A stretch of 64,000 bases of DNA from Microbacterium indicum DSM 19969 (GTDB lineage Bacteria > Actinomycetota > Actinomycetes > Actinomycetales > Microbacteriaceae): the NCBI RefSeq assembly GCF_000422385.1, contig NZ_AULR01000012.1, positions 1-64,000 on the forward strand, read 5' to 3'. The position numbers and the translations under genes were made by a program. Of this stretch, positions 22,116 through 31,088 are shown in pieces. The notes below the pieces were generated by a model. The model did not search any database. It saw nothing but the letters and a program-made list of their open reading frames with translations, and was not told the origin of the DNA. Each line of letters starts with the position of its first letter. The first letter of the stretch is position 1.

Positions 22116-22720
22116 CAGAGGGACCCCTTCGTCGACGGGACGCCCTTCACGAGCGGGTCGAGCGCCTTCGCCTGACGGAACGCGCGCGCGAGCGCCTTGT
22201 ACTCGGCCTCGGCGATGTGGTGCGGGTCGCGGCCGCTCACGACGCGGACGTGCATCGTCAGCCCCGCGTGGAACGCGATCGCCTCGAGCGTGTGGCGCAC
22301 CATCGAGCCGGTGAAGTGGCCGCCGATGAGGTGCATCTCGAAGCCGGCCGGCTCGCCCTCGTGCACGAGGAACGGGCGGCCCGAGATGTCGACGACCGCC
22401 TGCGCGAGCGCCTCGTCGAGGGGCACGAGGGCGTCGCCGTAGCGCGAGATGCCCGCCTTGTCGCCGAGCGCCTCGCGGATCGCCTCGCCCAGGACGATCG
22501 CGGTGTCCTCGACCGTGTGGTGGACGTCGATGTGGGTGTCGCCCGTGGCCTTCACCGTGAGGTCCGTCAGCGAGTGCTTCGCGAAGGCGGTCAGCATGTG
22601 GTCGAAGAACGGCACGGAGGTGTCGATCGAGCTCTGTCCCGTGCCGTCGAGGTCGAGCGACAGCTCGATCGTCGACTCGCTCGTCGACCGGGTGCGGGAG
22701 GCGGTGCGGGGGGTCGTCAT
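22115..22720 (-). CDS. hisB: Imidazoleglycerol-phosphate dehydratase
   Basis: A 201-aa monofunctional HisB (no phosphatase domain). The two manganese-binding motifs are DVHHTVED and [12 protein letters not shown]. It dehydrates IGP to imidazole acetol phosphate, the substrate of HisC encoded just upstream. The first 15 residues are non-conserved and Thr/Arg/Ser-rich. It starts 11 nt after the hisC stop. Confidence 0.97.
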   Translation of the reverse strand: MTTPRTASRTRSTSESTIELSLDLDGTGQSSIDTSVPFFDHMLTAFAKHSLTDLTVKATGDTHIDVHHTVEDTAIVLGEAIREALGDKAGISRYGDALVPLDEALAQAVVDISGRPFLVHEGEPAGFEMHLIGGHFTGSMVRHTLEAIAFHAGLTMHVRVVSGRDPHHIAEAEYKALARAFRQAKALDPLVKGVPSTKGSL

Positions 22721-22731
22721 GATCTGACCTC

Positions 22732-23820
22732 TCAGGAGCGTTCGGAGCGGATCGCCGCGAGGGCGTCGAGGAATGCGGTCGTCTCCTCGGCCGTGCCGGC
22801 CGAGACGCGCAGGTGGCCGGGGATCCCGATGTCGCGCACGAGGACGCCGCGGTCGTACAGGCGCTTCCACGTGTCGTGGGGGTCGTCGACGCCGCCGAAC
22901 AGGACGAAGTTGCTGCCCGACGGGTACGGGTCGTATCCCAGGGCGTCGAGCGTGCCCGAGATGCGGTCGCGCTGCTCGACGATGTCGGAGACGGTGCGCA
23001 GCATCTCGGCGCTGTGGCGCAGCGCGGCGGTCGCGGCCGCCTGGGTGATCGCGCTGAGGTGGTACGGCAGGCGCACGAGCCGCAGGGCGTCGACGAACGC
23101 CGGGTCGGCGGCGAGGTACCCCACGCGGGCGCCCGCGAACGCGAACGCCTTGCTCATGGTGCGCGACACGACGAGCCGCTCGCGCCCCGGGAGCAGCGAG
23201 AGCGCCGATGGAGTGTCGGCCGGCGCGAACTCGTGATACGCCTCGTCGACGATCACGATGCCGTGGGACGCCTCGTAGACGGCTTCGACGACCTCGAGCG
23301 CAAGCGGCGTGCCCGTCGGGTTGTTGGGCGCGCAGAGGAAGACCACGTCGGGGTCGGCCTCGCGCACCTGGCGGGCCGCGTCGTCGGCCGTGATCTCGAA
23401 GCGCGATCCGCGCGTGGCCGCGATCCACTCGGATCCCACGCCGCGCGTGAGCAGCGAGTACATCGAGTAGGTCGGCGCGAAGCCCATCGCGGTGCGGCCG
23501 GGGCCGGCGAACGCCTGCAGGATGTGCTGGAGGACCTCGTTGGATCCGTTGGCCGCCCAGATCTGGTCGGCGTCGAGGCCGTGTCCCAGATAGTCGGCGA
23601 GCGCCTCGCGCAGCTCGCTGAACTCGCGGTCGGGGTACCGGTTCAGGCCCGTGACGGCCTTGGCGACGGAGTCGACGATGTCGGCCGCGACGTCGTCGGG
23701 CACCGGATGGGTGTTCTCGTTGACGTTGAGGGCGATGGGGAGCGGGGCCTGCGGGGCGCCATAAGGCTTCTGTCCGCGCAGGTCGTCGCGCAACGGGAGG
23801 TCGTCAAGAGAAACGGTCAC
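22732..23820 (-). CDS. hisC: Histidinol-phosphate aminotransferase
   Basis: PLP enzyme (class I/II), 362 aa. Seen: [37 protein letters not shown] and the PLP lysine in [17 protein letters not shown]. First gene of hisC-hisB-hisH-priA-sseB. I use the GTG at 23820 because TAGCAT (23828-23833) lies exactly 7 nt upstream, as in the other leaderless genes; an ATG at 23829 would overlap that hexamer and add three residues (MGR). The reading frame stays open far upstream, antisense to lexA, which I regard as chance. hisD is not adjacent. Confidence 0.95.
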   Translation of the reverse strand: MTVSLDDLPLRDDLRGQKPYGAPQAPLPIALNVNENTHPVPDDVAADIVDSVAKAVTGLNRYPDREFSELREALADYLGHGLDADQIWAANGSNEVLQHILQAFAGPGRTAMGFAPTYSMYSLLTRGVGSEWIAATRGSRFEITADDAARQVREADPDVVFLCAPNNPTGTPLALEVVEAVYEASHGIVIVDEAYHEFAPADTPSALSLLPGRERLVVSRTMSKAFAFAGARVGYLAADPAFVDALRLVRLPYHLSAITQAAATAALRHSAEMLRTVSDIVEQRDRISGTLDALGYDPYPSGSNFVLFGGVDDPHDTWKRLYDRGVLVRDIGIPGHLRVSAGTAEETTAFLDALAAIRSERS

Positions 23821-23827
23821 CCTCCCC

Positions 23828-23833
23828 ATGCTA
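23828..23833 (-). promoter_or_regulatory. Probable -10 element of the his operon
   Basis: Minus-strand TAGCAT, 7 nt before the hisC GTG at 23820, in the short gap after the LysM gene. Confidence 0.35.
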
Positions 23834-23858
23834 GAGCCGACCCGCGCCCCGCCGCCGA

Positions 23859-24215
23859 TCAGCCGGCCGAGTACGCGGTCGGGATGGCGATGCTCTGACC
23901 GGCCTCGATGCCCGAGCCGCCCAGCTGGTTGAGCGAGGTGATCGAGTCGACGACGTCGCGCGGGTCGGCCTCGGGCGCGACGCGCTCGGCGATCGACCAG
24001 AGCGAGTCGCCGGCCTGGGCCGTGACGGTCTCGAACGAGCCCGCCCCCGCGCCCTGCTCGCCGGAGCCGAGCGCGCTGCCCCCGCCGAGGATCGCGACGA
24101 AGGCCCCCGCGGCGAGCGGGAGCGCGGCCAGGCCCGCGAGGACGCGGCGGCCGCGGACGGTGAGCCGCAGGCGGGTGCGCTGCGGGGCAGGTGCGGCGAG
24201 TGCGATGGTGCTCAT
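23859..24215 (-). CDS. LysM domain membrane protein, probable SOS-induced division suppressor
   Basis: A 118-aa protein: a basic N-terminal tail, one membrane segment (about 25-45) and a C-terminal LysM domain (about 62-112, VTAQAGDSLWSIAERVAP ... LNQLGGSGIEAGQSIAIP) that would bind peptidoglycan outside. It is divergent from lexA, and its promoter is covered by LexA-box-like palindromes. This layout matches YneA of Bacillus and the SOS division suppressors of other Gram-positives, which delay septation after DNA damage. The function here is inferred from layout, not from clear sequence identity. Confidence 0.85.
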   Translation of the reverse strand: MSTIALAAPAPQRTRLRLTVRGRRVLAGLAALPLAAGAFVAILGGGSALGSGEQGAGAGSFETVTAQAGDSLWSIAERVAPEADPRDVVDSITSLNQLGGSGIEAGQSIAIPTAYSAG

Positions 24216-24242
24216 GGTGCAACCTTCTCTCGTATCGATGTT

Positions 24243-24275
24243 CCGAATCTATCTTCGATCTTTCGAAGCTGTCAA
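24243..24275 (-). promoter_or_regulatory. Promoter and LexA box of the LysM gene
   Basis: Minus-strand -35 TTGACA (24270-24275), an 18-nt spacer and -10 TAGATT (24246-24251): the best sigma-70 match in the window. The -10 lies in a 16-mer, CCGAATCTATCTTCGA on the plus strand (24243-24258), which resembles the actinobacterial SOS box TCGAAC-N4-GTTCGA. A second palindrome, CTTCGA-TCTT-TCGAAG (24253-24268), fills the spacer. LexA binding would block this promoter. Confidence 0.65.
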
Positions 24276-24316
24276 CCTCTTCTTCGAACTTCTCCGGAGA
24301 ATCGGGTGCGACACAC

Positions 24317-24357
24317 TCGAACAAATCTGTCGAAGATCGCATTCCCTCGGGTAGCGT
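24317..24357 (+). promoter_or_regulatory. lexA promoter with imperfect LexA operator
   Basis: Plus-strand -10 TAGCGT (24352-24357); the -35 TGTCGA (24328-24333) lies 18 nt upstream and forms the right arm of the imperfect repeat TCGAAC-N5-TGTCGA (24317-24333). The arms fit the SOS half-site but spacing is one base longer than consensus. Autorepression of lexA is expected from the family. Confidence 0.5.
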
Positions 24358-24423
24358 CGTCCTCGATACGGAGAGTCCACACGGAACCTCCGACATCCGA
24401 ACTCGAGCCTGAAGGAGAAGCGG

Positions 24424-25107
24424 ATGAGCGCCGCCGACAAGCCGCAGACAGCCACCCGTACGCGCCGCCGCAAGAACCTCAGCGAGAAGCAGCTGGCGAT
24501 CCTCGAGGTCATCCAGCGCTCGATCCAGACCAACGGCTACCCGCCGAGCATGCGCGAGATCGGCGACGCCGTCGGCCTCAAGTCGCTCTCGAGCGTCACG
24601 CACCAGCTCGGCCAGCTCGAGCTCAGCGGCTACCTCCGCCGCGATCCCGGCAAGACCCGCGCCATGGAGGTCCTCATCGACCTCCCCGGCACCTCGACCG
24701 AGAACCCCGCCGACGCGCAGACGCCCGTCGGCGACGCCGCGATGATCCCCCTCGTCGGGCGGATCGCGGCGGGCGTGCCGATCACGGCCGAGCAGCAGGT
24801 CGAGGAGATCTTCCCCCTCCCACGCCAGCTCGTCGGCGGCGGCGAGCTCTTCATGCTCCGCGTCTCGGGCGATTCCATGATCGACGCCGCGATCTGCGAC
24901 CAGGACTGGGTCGTGATCCGTGCGCAGAACACCGCCGAGAACGGCGAGATCGTCGCGGCGATGCTCGACGGCGAGGCGACGGTCAAGACCTTCCGTCAGC
25001 GCGACGGGCACGTCTGGCTCCTCCCGCGGAACTCGGCCTTCGAGCCGATCCCCGGCGACGAGTCCGTGATCCTCGGCAAGGTCGTCGCGGTCCTGCGCGC
25101 AGTCTGA
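24424..25107 (+). CDS. lexA: LexA repressor
   Basis: SOS regulator and self-cleaving serine peptidase, 227 aa. Winged-helix DNA-binding domain about 20-82 ([23 protein letters not shown]), linker, then an S24 domain with cleavage site Ala116-Gly117 (GRIAAGVPI), nucleophile Ser151 (SGDSM) and general base Lys188 (TVKTF). All catalytic residues are present. GAAGGAGAAGCGG precedes the ATG. RecA, its co-protease, is encoded at 39922-40980. Confidence 0.98.
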   Translation: MSAADKPQTATRTRRRKNLSEKQLAILEVIQRSIQTNGYPPSMREIGDAVGLKSLSSVTHQLGQLELSGYLRRDPGKTRAMEVLIDLPGTSTENPADAQTPVGDAAMIPLVGRIAAGVPITAEQQVEEIFPLPRQLVGGGELFMLRVSGDSMIDAAICDQDWVVIRAQNTAENGEIVAAMLDGEATVKTFRQRDGHVWLLPRNSAFEPIPGDESVILGKVVAVLRAV

Positions 25108-25142
25108 CGGGGCGCCCCGGCGCGCTCCCCCGCGCGGTGCAA

Positions 25143-25148
25143 TAGCGT
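25143..25148 (+). promoter_or_regulatory. Probable -10 element of the S9 peptidase gene
   Basis: TAGCGT, 7 nt before the ATG at 25156. It fits the leaderless pattern but overlaps an alternative GTG start at 25147. Confidence 0.35.
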
Positions 25149-25155
25149 GGGCGCC

Positions 25156-27114
25156 ATGGAGCAGCTCCTCTACGGATCGTGGCCGTCTCCGATCTCGCCG
25201 GCCGACATGCCGGGCGGATCCCTCCGGCTCGGACGAGCGCGATACGTGGGCGACGAGGTCTGGTGGGCCGAGTCGGTCCCCGCGGAGCGCGGGCGCACCG
25301 CGATCCTCCGCTCGGGCGATTCGGACCCCGTGCTCCCCGCGCCGTGGAGCGCGCGCTCGCGCGTCCACGAGTACGGCGGCGGCGCATGGGAGTCGCTCGG
25401 GGACGAGCGCTTCGTGTTCGTCGAGCAGCGCGACCAGCGGGTCCGCCTCGCCGCGCCCGGCGCCGCTCCCGTGCCGCTGACGCCCGACGACCATCGCTTC
25501 GTCTTCGGCGACCTCGTATGGGCGGAGGGCGTGCTCTGGGCCGTGCGCGAGACGCACGACGCGCCGCACGAGACGCCGGTGCGCGACATCGTCGCGATCC
25601 CCGTCGACGGTTCCGGGACCGACCCCGACCGCATCGTCCGCGTCGTCTCCGGCAGCGACTTCGTCGCGTCGCCCGCGCCGCGGGGCGGGCGCCTCGCCTG
25701 GATCGCCTGGGACCACCCCGACATGCCCTGGGACGCCGCCGAGCTGCGCGTCGGTGTCCTCGACGACGCGCTCCGCGTCACGGAGTGGACCACCATAGCG
25801 GGAGGCCGCGCCGAGACGTTCGCGTCGAACGTCTCGGCGCTCGAGCCCGAGTGGACGGGCGACGACGAGCTCCTCTTCGTGCAGGACCCGCCGATCGCGC
25901 CGGGCGGTCCCGCGCGCTGGAACCTGTTCCGGACCCGGTTCGGCGCGGGGCTCGGGCACGCGGATCCCGCGCCGCTCTACGCCGTCGACGGCGACACGGG
26001 CGGCCCGCTGTGGAACCTCGGCACGCGCTGGTACGCGCCGCTCGACGACGGCCGCGTCGTCGCGGTCGTGACGAACGGCCGCTCGCGCCTCGTCGTCATC
26101 GACCCGGGCGGCGCGGTCACCGAGCTCGAGACCCCGCTCACGGGCGACGTGCTGCTGCACGACGCGCGCGCCGATCGACTGCTCCTGACCGGTGCCGGGG
26201 CGACGGTGTCGGGCGGCCTCTGGCAGCTGTCCGTCGACTCGCGCTCGCTCGAGGCGCTGCGCGGCGGGATCCCGGGAGACGCCCAGCCGGCGATCCCCAT
26301 GACCTTCCCCGGGCCGAACGGCCCCGTGCACGCGTTCTACTCGGCGCCCGAGAGCGACGGATACGAGGCCCCCGAGTCGGAGCTTCCGCCCGTCCTCGTG
26401 CTCGTGCACGGCGGCCCGACGGGGCATTCGACGGGCGACCTCTCGGCGAGCACCCGCTTCTACACGAGCCGCGGGATCGGCGTGCTCGACGTCAACTACG
26501 GCGGGTCGTCGGGGTACGGCCGCGCCTACCGCGACCGGCTGCGCCACAGGTGGGGCATCGCCGACGTCGAGGACACGGCCGCGGCGGTCCGCGGGCTCGT
26601 CGACGTCGGGCTCGCCGACCCCGACCGCGTCGCGATCCGCGGTGGATCCGCGGGCGGCTGGACCGTGCTGTGCGCGCTTGCCGACACCGACGTCTTCGCC
26701 GCCGGGATCAGCCGCTACGGCGTCGCCGACCTGCGGCTGCTGCTCGCCGAGACGCACGACTTCGAGTCGCGCTACTTCGACAGCCTCGTCGGGCCGCTCC
26801 CCGAAGCGGAGCAGACCTACATCGACCGCTCGCCGCTGTCGCGGCCCGAGGCCCTCACGACGCCGCTCCTCATCCTCCAGGGGTCAGACGACCCGGTCGT
26901 GCCGCCGTCGCAGTCGCTCGCGCTGCGCGACGCCGTCGCCGCGAACGGCGCGCCGCACGCGTACATCGAGTTCCCGGGCGAGAGCCACGGCTTCCGCGGC
27001 GCCGAGACGATCGAGCGCGCGTTCGCGGCCGAGCTGTCGTTCCTCGGCCAGGTCCTCGGCTTCGAGACCCCGGGGATCGACCCCCTGGGCCTCGCTCAGG
27101 CCGCGACGGCGTAG
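25156..27114 (+). CDS. S9 family prolyl oligopeptidase-like peptidase
   Basis: A 652-aa serine peptidase: an N-terminal beta-propeller (about 1-390) and a C-terminal alpha/beta-hydrolase domain. The nucleophile is Ser498 in GGSAGGW; Asp is in LQGSDDPV and His in GESHGF. VHGGPTGHS precedes as the oxyanion-hole strand. No signal peptide is seen, so it is probably cytosolic. Related enzymes act as dipeptidyl or acylaminoacyl peptidases; the substrate is unknown. The start is set by a -10-like TAGCGT 7 nt upstream; GTG 25147 would add three residues. The end overlaps the convergent hflX by 19 nt. Confidence 0.88.
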   Translation: MEQLLYGSWPSPISPADMPGGSLRLGRARYVGDEVWWAESVPAERGRTAILRSGDSDPVLPAPWSARSRVHEYGGGAWESLGDERFVFVEQRDQRVRLAAPGAAPVPLTPDDHRFVFGDLVWAEGVLWAVRETHDAPHETPVRDIVAIPVDGSGTDPDRIVRVVSGSDFVASPAPRGGRLAWIAWDHPDMPWDAAELRVGVLDDALRVTEWTTIAGGRAETFASNVSALEPEWTGDDELLFVQDPPIAPGGPARWNLFRTRFGAGLGHADPAPLYAVDGDTGGPLWNLGTRWYAPLDDGRVVAVVTNGRSRLVVIDPGGAVTELETPLTGDVLLHDARADRLLLTGAGATVSGGLWQLSVDSRSLEALRGGIPGDAQPAIPMTFPGPNGPVHAFYSAPESDGYEAPESELPPVLVLVHGGPTGHSTGDLSASTRFYTSRGIGVLDVNYGGSSGYGRAYRDRLRHRWGIADVEDTAAAVRGLVDVGLADPDRVAIRGGSAGGWTVLCALADTDVFAAGISRYGVADLRLLLAETHDFESRYFDSLVGPLPEAEQTYIDRSPLSRPEALTTPLLILQGSDDPVVPPSQSLALRDAVAANGAPHAYIEFPGESHGFRGAETIERAFAAELSFLGQVLGFETPGIDPLGLAQAATA

Positions 27115-28361
27115 GGCGCGAGCTCGGCCGCGAGGCGCTCGCTCACGCGGGCGTGCACGCGGGTCCCCGATCCCTCGTGGTTCTGCTCGAGGAACTGCCC
27201 CGTCTCGTGGATCCGCGAGATGAGGTCTCCGCGGTCGTAGGGCACGAGCGCGCGCACCTCGACCTCGGGCAGAGGCAGCGCCTCCTCGACGACGCGACGC
27301 AGCTCGTCGATGCCCTCGCCCGTGCGGGACGAGACGAAGACCGCGTCGGGCGCGAGGCCGCGCAGCACGAGCCGCTCGGACTCGGGGACGAGATCCATCT
27401 TGTTGAAGACGACGATCTCGCGGACCTCGCGCGCGCCGACGTCGGCCAGCACGTCGTGGACCGTCGCGAGCTGGCCCGCGGGGTCGGGGTGGCTGCCGTC
27501 GACGACGTGGACGATGACGTCGGACCCCGCGACCTCCTCGAGCGTCGAGCGGAACGCCTCGACGAGCTGCGTCGGGAGGCTGCGCACGAAGCCGACGGTG
27601 TCGGCGAGCGTGAACACGCGTCCGTCGGCCGTCTCGGTGCGGCGCACGGTCGCGTCGAGGGTCGCGAAGAGGGCGTTCTCGACGAGCACCCCCGCGTGCG
27701 TGAGCCGGTTGAGGAGGCTCGACTTGCCGGCGTTCGTGTACCCCGCGATCGCGACCGCCGGGATGACGTTGCGCTTGCGCTCCGAGCGCTTCGCGTCGCG
27801 CGCCGGGGCGAAGCCCTTGATCTGCTTGCGCAGGAGCGCCATGCGGTTGCGGATGCGGCGGCGGTCGAGCTCGATCTTCGTCTCGCCGGGGCCGCGGGAG
27901 CCCATGCCCGCGCCGCCGGCGCCGACCTGTCCGCCGGCCTGGCGGCTCATCGAGTCGCCCCAGCCGCGCAGTCGCGGCAGCAGGTACTCGAGCTGCGCCA
28001 GCTCGACCTGCGCCTTGCCCTCGCGCGTCTTCGCGTGCTGCGCGAAGATGTCGAGGATCACGGCGGTGCGGTCGATGACCTTGACCTTGATGACGTCCTC
28101 GAGCGCGCGCCGCTGGCTCGGGGCCAGCTCGACGTCGGCGATGACGGTGTCGGCGCCGACCTGCTCGACGATGGCCTTCAGCTCCTCGGCCTTGCCGCGG
28201 CCGACGTACGTCGCGGGGTCGGGGTGCGGGCGGCGCTGGAGCACACCGTCGAGCACGACGGATCCCGCCGTCTCGGCGAGGGCCGACAGCTCGCGCAGCG
28301 AGTTCTCGGCATCGTCGAGCGAGCCCGCGGAGTAGACGCCCACGAGGACGACGTTCTCCAT
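27096..28361 (-). CDS. hflX: GTPase HflX (conserved part, from first ATG)
   Basis: Ribosome-associated GTPase that splits or rescues stalled ribosomes. From the ATG at 28361 the 421-aa product has the HflX N-terminal nucleotide-binding domain (LQRRPHPDPATYVGRGKAEEL), the glycine-rich linker (GGQVGAGGAGMGSRGPGE) and the G domain with G1 GYTNAGKSS, G3 DTVGFV and G4 NKMD. Actinobacterial HflX normally has about 100 more residues at the N-terminus. Those residues are present in the same frame upstream but without an ATG, GTG or TTG; see the next entry. This ATG is therefore probably internal. Confidence 0.93.
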   Translation of the reverse strand: MENVVLVGVYSAGSLDDAENSLRELSALAETAGSVVLDGVLQRRPHPDPATYVGRGKAEELKAIVEQVGADTVIADVELAPSQRRALEDVIKVKVIDRTAVILDIFAQHAKTREGKAQVELAQLEYLLPRLRGWGDSMSRQAGGQVGAGGAGMGSRGPGETKIELDRRRIRNRMALLRKQIKGFAPARDAKRSERKRNVIPAVAIAGYTNAGKSSLLNRLTHAGVLVENALFATLDATVRRTETADGRVFTLADTVGFVRSLPTQLVEAFRSTLEEVAGSDVIVHVVDGSHPDPAGQLATVHDVLADVGAREVREIVVFNKMDLVPESERLVLRGLAPDAVFVSSRTGEGIDELRRVVEEALPLPEVEVRALVPYDRGDLISRIHETGQFLEQNHEGSGTRVHARVSERLAAELAPYAVAA

Positions 28362-28674
28362 GCGGACCTGGCGGTACTCGACCTCGGTGACGTCCTCGAG
28401 CTCGGTCGAGAGGCCCGAGACACGACGCAGGGCGTGGCGCTCCTCGCGGTCCCACTGGTCGCCGTCGGAGTCGCCTCCGTATGCCGTCGCCTCGTCCTGC
28501 AGAGCCTGCGCCGCCCCGAACAGCCGCGTCGTCGCGTGCTGGTCCGTGGATCGGAGGATGCGGTCGGTCGCATCGTCGTGTCGCTGCTCGGCTTCGTCGG
28601 GCGCGGCCGCGAGGTCGCGCGTGTCGGTGGTGTCGATCGGTGATCGCCTCTCATCAGGGGTTGTTTCCAGACAT
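28362..28674 (-). other. HflX N-terminal coding extension with unresolved start
   Basis: In frame with hflX, 28362-28670 encodes family-like sequence (LFGAAQALQDEATAYGGDSD, then WDREERHALRRVSGLSTEL and EDVTEVEYRQVRMENVVLVGVY). No usual start codon occurs before an in-frame TAA. An ATG at 28672-28674 opens in another frame, MSGNNP then TGA; its C4 run (28657-28660) lies just before that stop. Removing one C would join the ATG to the hflX frame. Other options are a CTG start at 28670 or ATC at 28637. Hence a single-base error or real frameshift is likely. Confidence 0.55.
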
Positions 28675-28742
28675 CCAGGTTACCGCGCCGTTATCGGATC
28701 CGGGCCGGAAGATCAAGCTTTTCGGGGCGCGCGCGCAGGGGG

Positions 28743-28748
28743 TAGAGT
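28743..28748 (+). promoter_or_regulatory. Probable -10 element of the RsmC-like methyltransferase gene
   Basis: TAGAGT, 8 nt before the ATG at 28757. A weak TTTTCG lies about 18 nt further upstream. Confidence 0.4.
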
Positions 28749-28756
28749 CGCCCGTC

Positions 28757-29395
28757 ATGGGGGATCACTATTTCAGTGCGGCACCCTCGAGCTCGGAGCA
28801 GCTCCGGCGCCTGCGCGTGACCCTCTTCGACCGCGACGTCGAGGTCACGACGGCGGCTGGGGTCTTCAGCCCCGATCGGCTCGACAAGGGCACCGACGTG
28901 CTCTTGTCGAACTCTCCCGAGGCCCCCGCCGGGGGCGACTTCCTCGACATCGGCGCGGGCTGGGGCCCGATCTCGCTGACCCTCGCGATGCAGGCGCCCC
29001 GCGCCCGCGTGTGGGCGCTCGACGTCAACGAGCGCGCCCTCGACCTCGTGCGCCGCAACGCCGAGGCGCTCGGGCTCGAGAACGTCCACGCCGTCACCGC
29101 CGACCAGATCCCCGACGACGTCGTCTTCCGCACGATCCGGTCGAATCCGCCGATCCGCGTCGGCAAGGACGTGTTGCACGGCCTGCTCGAGTCCTGGCTG
29201 CCCCGGCTCGACGAGCACAGCGACGCCTACCTCGTCGTGCAGAAGAACCTCGGGAGCGATTCGCTCCAGCGGTGGATCGAGCAGACGCTCCCCGACTCGT
29301 TCTCGACGCGCCGCCACGCGACGTCAAAGGGCTTCCGCGTCCTGAAGGTGCGCCGCCACGGCGACCCGGCGACGGCGCCGATCAACCTCCCCTGA
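28757..29395 (+). CDS. RsmC-like class I methyltransferase
   Basis: A 212-aa SAM-dependent methyltransferase of the small-subunit methyltransferase (MTS) fold. SAM motif I is DIGAGWGP, motif II has ALDVNERAL and the N6/N2-amine motif IV is SNPPI. It resembles the catalytic half of RsmC (16S rRNA m2G1207), without the duplicated N-terminal domain; the true target is not certain. It is divergent from hflX and ends 1 nt from the convergent lysG. Confidence 0.88.
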   Translation: MGDHYFSAAPSSSEQLRRLRVTLFDRDVEVTTAAGVFSPDRLDKGTDVLLSNSPEAPAGGDFLDIGAGWGPISLTLAMQAPRARVWALDVNERALDLVRRNAEALGLENVHAVTADQIPDDVVFRTIRSNPPIRVGKDVLHGLLESWLPRLDEHSDAYLVVQKNLGSDSLQRWIEQTLPDSFSTRRHATSKGFRVLKVRRHGDPATAPINLP

Positions 29396-29396
29396 C

Positions 29397-30284
29397 TCAG
29401 ATCGGCCGCAGCGCCGCCCGCGCCGCCCCGACGATCTCGGAGCGGATCGCCGTGAGCACCGGCGACTCGAGGTTCCACTGCTGCCAGTAAAGCGGCTCGG
29501 CGAGATCCGGGTTGCCGAGCGAGCGCAGGACCCCCGCCTCGATCGACGGCGCCGCCTGGGCCGGCGGCAGCATCCCCCATCCCATCCCGAGCCGCACCGC
29601 CGCGGCGTAGTCCTCCGACGCCGGCACGTAGTGCCGCGGGGGGTCGAGCGGATCGACGGCGTTCCCGCGCAGCCACTCCGACTGGATGTCGTCGGTGCGG
29701 TCGAAGTCGATGAGCGGCGCCGCGGCGAGCGCGGCCCGCGAGACCCCGTCCGGCAGCCACCGGGCGATGTACCCGGGCGTCGCGACCGCGATGTAGGCCG
29801 TCGCGCCGAGCGGGGTCACGGAGCAGCCCGCGATGGGCGCGCTGCGCGACGTGATCGCGGCGAGTGCGGACCCCTCCTCGAGGAGATCGGCCGTGCGGTC
29901 CTCGTCCTCCCGGAGCAGCTCGAAGGTGACGGTGTGATCCCGCGTGACGCGCTCGAGCGCCGGGAGCAGCCAGGTCGCGAGCGAGTCGGAGTTGACGGCG
30001 ATCGGGACGTGCATGCCGCCGCGGGACTCGAGGCCCAGGCCGACGGATGCGTCGTGGCCGATCGCGGCGTACTGCCGCGCGAGGCGCACGACGACGGCCC
30101 CGGCCGGCGTCGCGCGCGGCGGACGCGAGCGCACGAGGAGCACGCGGCCGAGCTGCGACTCGAGCGTCCGCAGGCGCTGGCTGACGGCCGACGGGGAGAT
30201 CCGGAGGCGCCGCGCGGCTCCGTCGAACGAGCCCTCGTCGACGACCGCGGCGACGGTCTCGGCGAGGTCGGGTGCGATCCACAT
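29397..30284 (-). CDS. lysG: LysR-family regulator, LysG/ArgP type
   Basis: A 295-aa LysR regulator: winged HTH at 1-60 (LAETVAAVVDEGSFDGAARRLRISPSAVSQRLR, positions about 6-40) and a periplasmic-binding-like effector domain. It is divergent from an exporter of the LysE/ArgO family. In Corynebacterium and E. coli this pair senses lysine or arginine and turns on export. ATG 30284 gives the usual length; an in-frame GTG at 30302 would add six residues (VKRSF). Confidence 0.88.
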   Translation of the reverse strand: MWIAPDLAETVAAVVDEGSFDGAARRLRISPSAVSQRLRTLESQLGRVLLVRSRPPRATPAGAVVVRLARQYAAIGHDASVGLGLESRGGMHVPIAVNSDSLATWLLPALERVTRDHTVTFELLREDEDRTADLLEEGSALAAITSRSAPIAGCSVTPLGATAYIAVATPGYIARWLPDGVSRAALAAAPLIDFDRTDDIQSEWLRGNAVDPLDPPRHYVPASEDYAAAVRLGMGWGMLPPAQAAPSIEAGVLRSLGNPDLAEPLYWQQWNLESPVLTAIRSEIVGAARAALRPI

Positions 30285-30351
30285 GAAGCTGCGCTTCACC
30301 ACCTTTCAGGTATCCGCATCTGCTTTTGATGATCGCACGGATCGCGTGACC

Positions 30352-31080
30352 ATGGAGCACGTGCTCACCGCTCTGTTCGCCGGAATCGGCCTCTCGCTCT
30401 CGCTCATCGTGGCCCCCGGCGCGCAGAACATCTTCCTGCTGCGCGAGGGGATCCGCCATGCGGGAGACGGGCGCCGCCACGCGATCGTCCTGGCGCTCGT
30501 GTGCCTCGCGAGCGACGTGATCCTGATCTCGGCCGGCGTCGCGGGCTTCGGCGCCGTCGTCGAGCGCGTGCCGTGGCTCTTCGACGTGGCGCGTTGGGCG
30601 GGTGTCGTCTTCCTCGCCGGATACGGCCTCATGGCCGCGTGGCGCGTCGTGCGGCCGCAGGAGTCGTCGATCCGCGTCGAGGAGGATCCGATCGCGCAGC
30701 CCGAGGACCTGGACTCCCCCTCGGGCGGCGGGACGATGACCGCCGTGCGCACGCGGGCGATCACGACGGTCCAGGCCACGACCCGCACGCGGTCGGCCCT
30801 CCTCGCGGCCGTCCTCACGTGCCTCGCGATCACCTGGCTCAACCCGCACACGTATCTCGACACCGTGCTCATGCTCGGGTCGATCTCGACCCACTACGGC
30901 GACGCGCGGGCGCTCTTCGCCGTCGGCGCCGTCATCGGCAGTGCGATCTGGTTCGCGTTCCTCACGCTCGCCGCCCGCTACGCGGCGCGCTGGCTGCGTT
31001 CGCCCCGCTCGTGGCGCGTGCTCGACGGCGTCATCGCCGTCGTGATGCTCGCCCTCGCGAGCGCCCTCGCGGCTGCCTGA
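30352..31080 (+). CDS. argO: LysE/ArgO-family basic amino-acid exporter
   Basis: A 242-aa inner-membrane exporter with about six segments. Conserved LSLIVAPGAQNIFLLREGI at the N-terminus and ITWLNPHTYLDTVLM after the central loop are typical of LysE/ArgO. The central polar loop (residues about 100-145) is long. It is divergent from lysG, 67 nt apart, and probably activated by it. The cargo could be arginine, lysine or both. Confidence 0.9.
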   Translation: MEHVLTALFAGIGLSLSLIVAPGAQNIFLLREGIRHAGDGRRHAIVLALVCLASDVILISAGVAGFGAVVERVPWLFDVARWAGVVFLAGYGLMAAWRVVRPQESSIRVEEDPIAQPEDLDSPSGGGTMTAVRTRAITTVQATTRTRSALLAAVLTCLAITWLNPHTYLDTVLMLGSISTHYGDARALFAVGAVIGSAIWFAFLTLAARYAARWLRSPRSWRVLDGVIAVVMLALASALAAA

Positions 31081-31088
31081 GCCGCGCG

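Noticed and set aside
23830..26757. Open frame extending nearly 3 kb upstream of hisC, antisense to lexA and the S9 peptidase
   Set aside because: hisC is complete from 23820; the extension covers the LysM gene and SOS promoters and shows only low-complexity Arg/Ala/Glu sequence.
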